From Microcella sp. (GTDB lineage: Bacteria > Actinomycetota > Actinomycetes > Actinomycetales > Microbacteriaceae), in NCBI GenBank assembly GCA_020216895.1, contig JAIWOM010000057.1, positions 1 through 8,343 of the forward strand: 8,343 bases of DNA. Direction: 5' to 3'. Positions 1 through 7,448 of the stretch are shown here, piece by piece; position 1 is the first letter of the stretch, and every line of letters begins with the position of its first letter. Made by a program: the position numbers and the translations under genes. The notes under the pieces were generated by a model. The model was not told where the DNA came from, did no database searches, and saw only the letters and a program-made list of their open reading frames with translations.

Positions 1-302
1 GCCCGCGCGGCGGTCCCGGCCGCGGTGCGGAGGGCTTCCGGCGTCTGCTCGCCGCGGCCAAGACCGACGGCGAGGAGGCTCGCGGCGGCGACACCCTCCG
101 GTGCCGGTACCCGCACGGTCTCGTCGACGGCGCCGGTGTGGCCCAGCATCCGGAGGGTGTCGGCGAGGCCGGTGAGAGCCGGGTCGTCGATGCCGACGAC
201 CGCGACCGCGCCGTCGGCATCGGGGCGGGTTCCGATGACCAGGGCGTCGGCGACAACGGTGCTGAGGGGCGCGGCGGAGACGGTGAGGGCGGGGGAGGGC
301 AT
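1..302 (-). CDS. pepA: Leucyl aminopeptidase, M17 family, N-terminal part only (runs off left edge)
   Basis: Cytosolic metallo-aminopeptidase that removes N-terminal residues from peptides; in some bacteria M17 enzymes also bind DNA. Only about 100 codons are visible, corresponding to the N-terminal macro-like domain. Recognisable features are the opening MPSPALTVSAAPLSTVVADA, the strand ADALVIGTRP, and the later GVAAASLLAVGLGRGEQTPE, which fits the 'VGLG' strand-turn of the M17 N-domain just before the Ala-rich helix. The metal-binding catalytic domain lies outside the window, so activity cannot be judged. I chose the ATG at 302 over the in-frame ATG at 311. The 311 ATG overlaps a TAGCAT -10-like box, and 302 lies exactly where transcription from that box should begin. 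No Shine-Dalgarno is seen for either. The gene is divergent from the PAC2 gene. Identity is recognised from memory of the family, not from a search. Confidence 0.82.
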   Translation of the reverse strand, partial: MPSPALTVSAAPLSTVVADALVIGTRPDADGAVAVVGIDDPALTGLADTLRMLGHTGAVDETVRVPAPEGVAAASLLAVGLGRGEQTPEALRTAAGTAAR

Positions 303-309
303 GCGCGCC

Positions 310-315
310 ATGCTA
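310..315 (-). promoter_or_regulatory. Probable -10 box of a leaderless pepA promoter
   Basis: On the minus strand TAGCAT (TAnnnT type) is followed by 7 bases and then the ATG at 302. An mRNA started from this box would begin at or next to that codon. No convincing -35 hexamer is seen about 17 bases upstream. The same layout recurs at the PAC2 and parE genes. Confidence 0.5.
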
Positions 316-377
316 GCCGCGGCCGCTGTTCGCTCAGGGCGCTCGCGCTCCGGCCGGTCCGCCCCATCGGTGCGACC

Positions 378-383
378 TACCAT
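378..383 (+). promoter_or_regulatory. Probable -10 box of a leaderless PAC2-gene promoter
   Basis: TACCAT is followed by 6 bases (GGAGGT) and then the ATG at 390, putting the expected transcription start on the A of the start codon. The GGAGGT looks like a Shine-Dalgarno but sits directly against the ATG, too close for normal use. No -35 consensus is visible. The pepA box at 310-315 faces the other way, so the two promoters share about 60 bp. Confidence 0.5.
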
Positions 384-389
384 GGAGGT

Positions 390-1310
390 ATGCGCAGTCC
401 GGCCGAGCTCTACACCGTCGCGATGACGGAGGACGAGGTGCCGCGCGGCCTGGCGCTCGTCGTCGGACTCACCGGCTTCGTCGACTCCGGCGGAGCGGTC
501 GCGCAGGTGTCGGAGTACCTCCTCGACGAGCTGGACCACCGCGACGTCGTCGTCTTCGACAACGACGAGCTGCTCGACTACCGCGCCCGTCGGCCGATCA
601 TGGTCTTCGAGGAGACCCGCATCACCGAGTACCGCCGCCCGCAGCTGGTGCTGCGCCTCGCGGAGGACGAGCTCGGCGCGCCCTTCCTCCTGCTCACCGG
701 GTACGAGCCGGACTTCCGGTGGGAGCGGTTCGTGGGTGCCCTCCTCGACCTCATCGAGCGCTACGGGGTCGCCTCCACGACGTGGGTGCACGCCATCCCG
801 ATGCCCGTTCCGCACACCCGCCCGATTGGCGTGACGGTGAGTGGAACGCGCGAGGAGCTCATCGAGGCCTACTCGGTGTGGCGCCCGCGCACGCAGGTGC
901 CGGGCAATGTCCTGCACCTGCTCGAGCATCGCCTGACCGCCGCAGGCCACCCGACGGCCGGATTCGTGCTGCTCGTGCCCCACTACCTGGCCGACACCGA
1001 GTTCCCCTCGGCCGCCGTGACGGCGCTCGAGAGCATCACCGCGGCGACCGGCCTCCTCTTCCCGACCGATCGGCTGCGGGAGGAGGGTCGGGAGTTCCTC
1101 GCCCGCATCGAGGCGCAGGTCGAGGAGAACAGCGAGCTCGCCCGCCTCGTGGGCGACCTCGAGAAGCGGCACGACTCGTATATGGAGGACAACCCGCTCC
1201 GCTCACCGCTGACCGACGAGGACGGCGAGCTGCCCAGCGCCGACTCGATCGCCGCCGAGCTCGAGAAGTTCCTGGCGCACCGCCAGGCCGCGGACGACAA
1301 CGAGGGCTAG
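390..1310 (+). CDS. PAC2 family protein (proteasome assembly chaperone-like)
   Basis: A 306-residue soluble protein of the PAC2 family, related to eukaryotic and archaeal proteasome assembly chaperones. In actinobacteria the family is conserved but its biochemical role is poorly defined. Family traits seen: an opening RSPAELY; the strand ALVVGLTGFVDSGGAVAQVS (residues 22-41); FDNDELLDYRARRPIM (56-71), the typical 'D.D.L.DYR.RRP' block; LLLTGYEPDFRWERF (100-114); VHAIPMPVPHTRP (133-145); and GFVLLVPHYLADTEFP (191-206). Residues 230-265 are charged and likely helical or coiled. The C-terminus is acidic (ADDNEG) and lacks the HbYX motif used by some archaeal proteasome chaperones. An open frame extends upstream to 138, but it overlaps pepA and homology begins at MRSPAELY. 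ATG 423 is a less likely alternative start. No proteasome or Pup genes are in view. Confidence 0.85.
   Translation: MRSPAELYTVAMTEDEVPRGLALVVGLTGFVDSGGAVAQVSEYLLDELDHRDVVVFDNDELLDYRARRPIMVFEETRITEYRRPQLVLRLAEDELGAPFLLLTGYEPDFRWERFVGALLDLIERYGVASTTWVHAIPMPVPHTRPIGVTVSGTREELIEAYSVWRPRTQVPGNVLHLLEHRLTAAGHPTAGFVLLVPHYLADTEFPSAAVTALESITAATGLLFPTDRLREEGREFLARIEAQVEENSELARLVGDLEKRHDSYMEDNPLRSPLTDEDGELPSADSIAAELEKFLAHRQAADDNEG
1271..1287. repeat. Perfect 7-bp inverted repeat near the 3' end of the PAC2 gene
   Basis: CCTGGCG, a 3-base loop CAC, then CGCCAGG, ending 21 bases before the PAC2 stop codon. It would form a strong GC hairpin in the mRNA. It may be a chance result of GC-rich codons or may contribute to transcript end formation. 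There is no T-tract. Confidence 0.4.
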
Positions 1311-1327
1311 GCGCCCGATCCGGCGCC

Positions 1328-1368
1328 GGTTGCGGCCGCGCGGGCGCGGTGGTCGGCGGGTTGCGGCC
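1328..1368 (+). repeat. 10-bp direct repeat GGTTGCGGCC upstream of the sigA promoter
   Basis: Two identical copies of GGTTGCGGCC lie at 1328-1337 and 1359-1368. Their starts are 31 bases apart, close to three turns of B-DNA. The second copy ends 7 bases before the GATAAT -10 box, so it covers the spacer and part of the -35 zone of the likely sigA promoter. The arrangement fits a pair of binding sites for a regulator on one DNA face, but no known regulator is identified. Confidence 0.5.
1336..1349. terminator. Possible GC hairpin between PAC2 gene and sigA
   Basis: CCGCG, loop CGGG, CGCGG: a 5-bp all-GC stem starting 25 bases after the PAC2 stop. It has no U-run, as is common for actinobacterial terminators. 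In such GC-rich sequence a short stem is weak evidence. Confidence 0.25.
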
Positions 1369-1372
1369 CGTG

Positions 1373-1381
1373 TGCGATAAT
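1373..1381 (+). promoter_or_regulatory. Probable sigA promoter: extended -10 TGCGATAAT
   Basis: TGC followed by GATAAT (1376-1381) matches an extended -10 element in a local A/T-rich island that stands out from the GC-rich surroundings. No good -35 hexamer occurs 16-18 bases upstream, which is compatible with an extended -10 or activator-dependent promoter. Transcription would start near 1388, giving a leader of roughly 107 bases before the chosen sigA start. The leader contains a small TCCGC/GCGGA hairpin at 1417-1431. Confidence 0.55.
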
Positions 1382-1485
1382 TAACCCTCACGACCCGGTC
1401 GGACGCCCGGCTCGCCTCCGCTTCATGCGGATGCTGGCCACCGCGACTTGACATGGGTCGTTCTCCTGCCCGCAGAACGCGAGAT

Positions 1486-1489
1486 GAGG
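1486..1489 (+). promoter_or_regulatory. Shine-Dalgarno GAGG that supports the sigA start at 1495
   Basis: GAGG ends 5 bases before ATG 1495. The upstream in-frame ATG at 1453 has no comparable purine-rich site, so 1495 is the better start. Confidence 0.5.
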
Positions 1490-1494
1490 CCCCC

Positions 1495-3132
<1,638 letters not shown>

Positions 3133-3188
3133 GCCGCCCTGCTCGCCATCGGCGTCGGCGCGCGCCCCGCATCCCGAACGGAGACCTC

Positions 3189-3890
3189 ATGACCGCTCAG
3201 CCCAACGAGGGCAAGCCGCTCACGCGCGACGTCGACGGGGCGACCTACCAGCGGATCCCCGTGCGCACGCACGTGGTGATGTCGGGTGAGGACATCGTCG
3301 AGGTCGTCACGCGCTACGCGGGCGAGCTCGTCCAGCCGGGCGACATCGTCTTCGTCACCGAGAAGATCGTGGCGATCAGCCAGGGTCGTGCCTACCCGGT
3401 CGACGAGATCGAGCCCCGCCGTCTGGCGACCTTCCTGTCGAAGTACGTCACCAAGACCTCGCACGGCATCGGCCTGGGAATCCCGGAGACCATGGAGATG
3501 GCGCTGCGCGAGTGCGGCACCCCGCGCATCCTCTTCGCTGCCGCGGTTGCCGCGGTCACGAAGCCCTTCGGTCGCAAGGGCGACTTCTACCGTGTTGCCG
3601 GCCCGCGTGCGCGCGGCATCGACGGCCCGACCGCCCACACCATCCCGCCGTACAACCAGCAGGTCGTGCTGATCCCGCTCGACTCGGCCGGGGTCGCCCG
3701 TCAGCTGCAGCAGGCGCTCGGCGGCGAGGTCGAGGTCGCGATCGTCGACGTCAACGACTTCGGCGGCAATATCCTCGGCTCGACGCTGACGGCGGCGGGG
3801 GAGAAGGCCCTGGTGGGCATCCTCGCCGACAACCCGCTCGGGCAGGGGCGCGAGAGCACCCCGATCGGCATCGTCCGCCGCGCATCCTGA
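3189..3890 (+). CDS. Coenzyme F420-0:L-glutamate ligase-like protein (stand-alone)
   Basis: A 233-residue protein resembling the CofE/FbiB ligase fold, whose classical members add gamma-linked glutamate to F420-0 using GTP. Seen: GDIVFVTEKIVAISQGRAYP (51-70), matching the 'GDvlvvt.KiVs..egR' strand and loop of the family; RVAGPRARGIDGPT (135-148); IPPYNQQVVLIPLD (152-165); and IVDVNDFGGNILG (185-197). That last block differs from the 'DTFGRP' segment I expect in true CofE, so substrate identity is uncertain. There is no C-terminal nitroreductase-like domain as in mycobacterial FbiB. No other F420 synthesis gene is nearby. The start has a good GGAG at 3180-3183, 5 bases upstream. With 56 bp to the sigA stop and no clear terminator, co-transcription with sigA is likely. 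It may act on another carboxylate or simply be misnamed by family. Confidence 0.8.
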   Translation: MTAQPNEGKPLTRDVDGATYQRIPVRTHVVMSGEDIVEVVTRYAGELVQPGDIVFVTEKIVAISQGRAYPVDEIEPRRLATFLSKYVTKTSHGIGLGIPETMEMALRECGTPRILFAAAVAAVTKPFGRKGDFYRVAGPRARGIDGPTAHTIPPYNQQVVLIPLDSAGVARQLQQALGGEVEVAIVDVNDFGGNILGSTLTAAGEKALVGILADNPLGQGRESTPIGIVRRAS

Positions 3891-3904
3891 CGGCCCGCGT
3901 TCAG

Positions 3905-3918
3905 CGGCTCAGAAGCCG
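3905..3918. terminator. Small hairpin at a convergent gene junction
   Basis: CGGCT, loop CAGA, AGCCG: a 5-bp stem overlapping the stop codon (3909-3911) of the minus-strand ATP-grasp gene and lying 15 bases past the stop of the plus-strand ligase-like gene. The gap between the two genes is only 18 bp, so any terminator must overlap coding sequence. No T-tract is present. Confidence 0.3.
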
Positions 3919-4931
3919 ATGACGCTCCGGTAGAGCGGCAGCAGGCCCTCCCGCACGCCCGTGACGCTGGGCTTCAGCTGGAACACCCCGGTGTTGTAGT
4001 TGCCCTCGATCACGGCCGCTCCTGTGGGGGTGACGGCGAAGTCCCAGCCGACGTAGCGGATCTCGGGGACCTCGCGCGCGACCGCGTCGACGAGGGTCTC
4101 GAGCGTGTCCCAGTTCGGCACGCGGAAGCCGACGATCGGGGTTCCCGAGAGCGGGTGCGCCTCGAAGACGCGGTCGTCGCCGTCGATGGCCGGATGCTGC
4201 GCCACACCGTCCTCATCGAGCACGGTGTACATGCCTCCGGCCTTGAAGTTGTCGACGTCCCCGCCGTTGCCGATGCGGAGCACCCGCACGAGCCGGTGCA
4301 CGGTGCCGTCGTCGCCGAGGAAGGTGACGACGCGGAGGGTGTTGACGCTCGTGGGATTCAGCGCGGCCATCGTCGGGTGCTGCGTGAGGAACTCCTCGAG
4401 CAGCACCTGCCGGCCGGCGAGCCGAGCCGCACGGAAGGCCTCGGGGTCACCGACCTCGGCGCTGGTGTAGACCTCGATGCCGTCCCCGCCGAGGCTGTCG
4501 GCGACCTTCGCCACCACGCGCGGATGCCGGGCGAGGAAGCCCACGAGCTCCTCCGCGCTGGCCGAGCGGAGATCGATCACCTCGCGCCCGAGGTGCGCGG
4601 CGAATCGCGCGCAGAACTGCGCCTTGTCGGCGAACAGCTGACGGTGGCTGGCGGCGTTCCAGCGCTGCGAGAGGTGGTTCGACTTCGCGCTCGTCATGTA
4701 CGTGGCGCGCTCACGGCGGCTGAGCGTGTGGAAGTCCCACTCGGCGTAGTCCTGGAAGTTGACCTCGTGCCGCACCGACGACCAGAGCATGTCGATGATG
4801 ATGAGCGTGCGCGACCGGCCGCTGCGGTCGGCGACGCGACCTGCGATACGGGTCAGGTTGTCGGGGTTGAACGCGCGGGCACGGCCCGCGAGGTAGCGGA
4901 GCCGACGTCGTGCGGCGTCGAGTCGACCCAT
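3909..4931 (-). CDS. Sugar-transfer-associated ATP-grasp protein
   Basis: A 340-residue ATP-grasp enzyme of the type often called hexapeptide-transferase or sugar-transfer associated. The fold usually ligates a carboxylate to an amine or other nucleophile through an acyl-phosphate; the exact substrate of this subgroup is not established. Residues 1-40 are basic. The pre-grasp region includes NHLSQRWNA (85-93) and FADKAQFCARF (100-110). The ATP-binding part has VVAKVADSLGGDGIEVY (139-155), with a likely nucleotide-binding Lys142 and a Gly-rich loop. Next come LLEEFLTQHPTMAALNP (177-193) and SVNTLRVVTF (195-204). The metal-binding end is YVGWDFAV (293-300) and AVIEGN (306-311), with Asp298, Glu309 and Asn311 as likely Mg ligands. 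No signal peptide or membrane segment is seen. It lies 13 bp behind the DUF7455 gene on the same strand, so a two-gene operon is likely. No glycosyltransferase or polysaccharide gene is nearby. The ribosome site is weak. Confidence 0.85.
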   Translation of the reverse strand: MGRLDAARRRLRYLAGRARAFNPDNLTRIAGRVADRSGRSRTLIIIDMLWSSVRHEVNFQDYAEWDFHTLSRRERATYMTSAKSNHLSQRWNAASHRQLFADKAQFCARFAAHLGREVIDLRSASAEELVGFLARHPRVVAKVADSLGGDGIEVYTSAEVGDPEAFRAARLAGRQVLLEEFLTQHPTMAALNPTSVNTLRVVTFLGDDGTVHRLVRVLRIGNGGDVDNFKAGGMYTVLDEDGVAQHPAIDGDDRVFEAHPLSGTPIVGFRVPNWDTLETLVDAVAREVPEIRYVGWDFAVTPTGAAVIEGNYNTGVFQLKPSVTGVREGLLPLYRSVIGF

Positions 4932-4944
4932 CGGGCCGGGCCGG

Positions 4945-5163
4945 CTAGGCCGACGCGGTGAGGCGCGCGGTCTCGTCGTGCCAGGTCAGCGCGGTGCCGG
5001 AGAGCTTCTCCTTGAAGCGCGCGGCGTGGTGCGCGCAGAACAGCAGCTCGCCGGTGGCGAGCGTCGCCCGCACGTAGGCCTGGGCGCCGCAGCTGTCGCA
5101 GCGGTCGAGCGCGGTGAGAGGCGCCGTCGCGACCGTCGGGTCGTCGGTGGTGATCTGCGTCAT
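4945..5163 (-). CDS. Small DUF7455-type zinc-ribbon-like protein
   Basis: A 72-residue protein with a likely single metal site. RCDSCGAQAYVRA (21-33) supplies Cys22 and Cys25, and LLFCAHHAARF (40-50) supplies Cys43 plus His45/His46. The spacing (C-x2-C-x17-C-x-H-H) suggests a compact zinc ribbon. The N-terminal 18 residues are Thr-rich and probably disordered. Proteins of this kind are short, conserved in actinobacteria and often found near the sigA/parE region; I recall the family as DUF7455, with no established function. The start at 5163 is supported by a GAGGGG on the minus strand (5170-5175), 6 bases upstream. It is divergent from parE and followed closely by the ATP-grasp gene. Roles in nucleic-acid or protein binding are guesses only. 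Confidence 0.85.
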   Translation of the reverse strand: MTQITTDDPTVATAPLTALDRCDSCGAQAYVRATLATGELLFCAHHAARFKEKLSGTALTWHDETARLTASA

Positions 5164-5213
5164 GGGATGCCCCTCGCTCTCCGTTGGCGTCTCGGAACTG
5201 CTGATGGTTCATT

Positions 5214-5228
5214 GCACCACACCGGTGC
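5214..5228. repeat. Inverted repeat GCACC-N5-GGTGC in the divergent intergenic region
   Basis: Two 5-bp arms separated by ACACC, containing the perfect palindrome CACCGGTG (5220-5227). It overlaps the candidate -10/spacer of the minus-strand promoter, so it could be an operator. It is short and could be chance. Confidence 0.3.
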
Positions 5229-5244
5229 GACGGTGACGTGTCAA
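5216..5244 (-). promoter_or_regulatory. Candidate promoter for the DUF7455 / ATP-grasp unit
   Basis: A perfect -35 consensus TTGACA is present on the minus strand (5244-5239). With a 17-base spacer the -10 would be TGTGGT (5221-5216), a poor match with only the first and last T conserved. TGCAAT (5216-5211) is a better box but at a 22-base spacing. The -35 is convincing, the -10 is not. Confidence 0.35.
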
Positions 5245-5319
5245 TCTGCCCCGATTTCGCTGAACGCGTAGGCGCGCGCAGGGCGGAGTGGCGGCCGGCA
5301 GGCGGTCGGAGCGGCGGCC

Positions 5320-5325
5320 TACGAT
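5320..5325 (+). promoter_or_regulatory. Probable -10 box of a leaderless parE promoter
   Basis: TACGAT is followed by 7 bases and then GTG at 5333. The ATG at 5324 overlaps this box, so it would not be in a transcript started from here. The surrounding CCTACGATGG closely resembles CCTACCATGG at the PAC2 gene. No -35 consensus is seen. Confidence 0.5.
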
Positions 5326-5332
5326 GGCAGTC

Positions 5333-7414
5333 GTGTCCAGCTCCGACTACTCCGCACGCCACCTCTCCGTTCTCGAGGGCCTCGAGGCGGTGCGCAAGCG
5401 GCCGGGAATGTACATCGGCTCGACCGACTCCCGCGGCCTCATGCACTGCCTGTGGGAGATCATCGACAACGCCGTCGACGAGGCGCTGGGCGGGTTCGGC
5501 GAGCAGATCGACCTCGTGCTGCACCGGGACGGCAGCGTCGAGGTGCGCGACCGTGCGCGCGGCATCCCGGTCGATGTGGAGCCGAAGACCGGGCTCACCG
5601 GTGTCGAGGTGGTGTTCACGAAGCTGCACGCCGGCGGCAAGTTCGGCGGCGGCTCCTACGCCGCCTCGGGCGGTCTGCACGGTGTCGGCGCGTCCGTCGT
5701 GAACGCGCTCAGCGAGCGCCTCGACGTCGAGGTCGATCGCGACGGAAAAACCTGGGCCATGTCCTTCCACCGCGGCGAGCCGGGCGTGTTCGACGACGGG
5801 CCCGCGGGGCCGAGCCCCGACAGTCCCTTCACGCCTTTCATCTCGGGCAGCGAGCTGCGCGTCATCGGGAAGGTGGCGAAGGGCGTGACCGGCACCCGCG
5901 TGCGGTACTGGGCCGACCCGCAGATCTTCACGAAGGGAGCGAGCTTCCTCACCGACGAGCTGCTCGGCCGTCTGCGGCAGACCGCCTTCCTGGTTCCCGG
6001 CATCACGCTGTCGGTGCGCGATGAGCGCGGAGCGGAGCCGGTCGCGGAGGCGTTCCGGTTCGACGGCGGCATCAGCGAGTTCGCCGATTTCCTGGCGCCG
6101 GATGCTCCGCTCACGGACACGTGGCGGATCACCGGCATCGGCACCTTCACCGAGACGGTGCCCGTCCTGCAGGAGAACGGCCACATGGTGCCCACCGAGG
6201 TCGAGCGCGAGTGCGCCGTCGACCTCGCGCTGCGCTGGGGCACCGGGTACGACACGACCTTCCGCTCGTTCGTCAACATCATCGCGACGCCGAAGGGCGG
6301 CAGCCACCAGCTCGGGTTCGAGCAGGGGCTGCTGAAGTTCCTCCGCGCCGAGGTCGAGAAGAACGCGCGCCGGCTCAAGCCCGGCACCGACAAGCTCGAG
6401 AAGGACGATGTGCTCGCCGGCCTCACCGCCGTGCTCACCGTTCGCCTGCCCGAGCCGCAGTTCGAGGGCCAGACCAAGGAGGTGCTCGGCACGCCCGCGG
6501 TGCGGTCGATCGTGGCCTCCGTCGTCGCGAAGGGCCTGGGTGAGCGCTTCGGCTCGAGCAAGCGCGACGACAAGGCGCAGACCGCGCTGCTGCTCGACAA
6601 GGTCGTCGCGGAGATGAAGAGCCGCATCTCGGCCCGGACGCACAAGGAGACCCAGCGGCGCAAGAACGCGCTCGAGAGCTCGGCGCTGCCCGCGAAGCTC
6701 GTCGACTGCCGGTCGAACGATGTCGAGAGCAGCGAGCTGTTCATCGTCGAGGGCGACAGCGCGCTCGGCACCGCGAAGCTCGCGCGCGACAGCGAGTTCC
6801 AGGCGCTCCTGCCGATCCGCGGCAAGATCCTCAACGTGCAGAAGGCCTCGGTCAGCGACATGCTGAGCAACGCCGAGTGCGCGTCGATCATCCAGGTGAT
6901 CGGCGCGGGTTCCGGCCGCACCTTCGACCTCGAGCAGGCGCGCTACGGCAAAGTCATCATCATGAGCGACGCCGACGTCGATGGCGCGCACATCCGCACC
7001 CTGCTGCTCACCCTGTTCTTCCGGTACATGCGACCGATGATCGACGCCGGCCGGGTCTTCGCCGCTGTGCCGCCGCTGCACCGCGTCGTTGTCATGAACC
7101 CCGGCTCGAAGCCGAACGAGACGATCTACACCTACAGCGAGGCCGAGCTGCAGGGCGTGCTCGCCGCGCTCAAGAAGGCGGGCAAGCGCTACCAGGATCC
7201 GATCCAGCGCTACAAGGGCCTCGGTGAGATGGATGCCGACCAGCTCGCCGACACCACGATGAGCCGGGCCCACCGCACCCTCCGCCGGGTGCGGGTGACC
7301 GACGCCGAGGCGGCCTCGCGCGTGTTCGAGCTGCTGATGGGCAACGACGTCGCTCCGCGCAAGGACTTCATCGTCGCCGGCCAGGGCCTCGATCGCGACC
7401 GCATCGACGTCTGA
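5333..7414 (+). CDS. parE: DNA topoisomerase IV subunit B (GyrB/ParE family ATPase)
   Basis: ATPase and TOPRIM subunit of type IIA topoisomerase IV, which with ParC unlinks replicated chromosomes; 693 residues from GTG 5333 (696 from ATG 5324). The GHKL ATPase domain has EIIDNAVDEALGG with Glu42 and Asn46, DRARGIP (73-79) where DNGRGIP is usual, HAGGKFGG, and GLHGVGASVVNALS (114-127). With the GTG start these fall at the same numbers as in E. coli GyrB, which mildly supports that start. The transducer domain carries QTKEVLGT (390-397) with the ATP-contacting Gln-Thr-Lys. TOPRIM has EGDSA (473-477) and DADVDG (546-551), giving the Mg-binding Glu473, Asp546 and Asp548. The C-terminus has QRYKGLGEMDADQL. 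ParE is preferred over GyrB because it lies beside sigA and faces a parC-type gene, not the dnaA/recF region. No E. coli GyrB-style insert is present. Confidence 0.93.
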   Translation: MSSSDYSARHLSVLEGLEAVRKRPGMYIGSTDSRGLMHCLWEIIDNAVDEALGGFGEQIDLVLHRDGSVEVRDRARGIPVDVEPKTGLTGVEVVFTKLHAGGKFGGGSYAASGGLHGVGASVVNALSERLDVEVDRDGKTWAMSFHRGEPGVFDDGPAGPSPDSPFTPFISGSELRVIGKVAKGVTGTRVRYWADPQIFTKGASFLTDELLGRLRQTAFLVPGITLSVRDERGAEPVAEAFRFDGGISEFADFLAPDAPLTDTWRITGIGTFTETVPVLQENGHMVPTEVERECAVDLALRWGTGYDTTFRSFVNIIATPKGGSHQLGFEQGLLKFLRAEVEKNARRLKPGTDKLEKDDVLAGLTAVLTVRLPEPQFEGQTKEVLGTPAVRSIVASVVAKGLGERFGSSKRDDKAQTALLLDKVVAEMKSRISARTHKETQRRKNALESSALPAKLVDCRSNDVESSELFIVEGDSALGTAKLARDSEFQALLPIRGKILNVQKASVSDMLSNAECASIIQVIGAGSGRTFDLEQARYGKVIIMSDADVDGAHIRTLLLTLFFRYMRPMIDAGRVFAAVPPLHRVVVMNPGSKPNETIYTYSEAELQGVLAALKKAGKRYQDPIQRYKGLGEMDADQLADTTMSRAHRTLRRVRVTDAEAASRVFELLMGNDVAPRKDFIVAGQGLDRDRIDV

Positions 7415-7415
7415 T

Positions 7416-7431
7416 CCCGCCCGATGGCGGG
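7416..7431. terminator. GC hairpin between convergent parE and parC
   Basis: CCCGCC, loop CGAT, GGCGGG: a perfect 6-bp stem starting one base after the parE stop and ending 17 bases before the parC stop. Its position in a 34-bp convergent gap makes it a good bidirectional terminator candidate, though neither side has a T-run. Confidence 0.5.
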
Positions 7432-7448
7432 GCCGTTCCGAACCAGTC

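Noticed and set aside
138..389. Upstream extension of the PAC2 reading frame
   Set aside because: It overlaps the pepA coding region on the other strand and family homology begins at codon 390.
1425..1451. Eight-codon mini reading frame MRMLATAT in the sigA leader
   Set aside because: No ribosome site, no regulatory codon run and no clear attenuator structure; short frames arise easily by chance.
1448..1453. Perfect TTGACA just before sigA
   Set aside because: No TAnnnT-type -10 follows at 16-19 bases, and the box overlaps the weaker start candidate ATG 1453; likely chance.
3157..3166. Palindrome GGCGCGCGCC in the gap between sigA and the ligase-like gene
   Set aside because: Simple GC palindromes are expected at this composition and it cannot form a hairpin with a proper loop, so it is not called a terminator.
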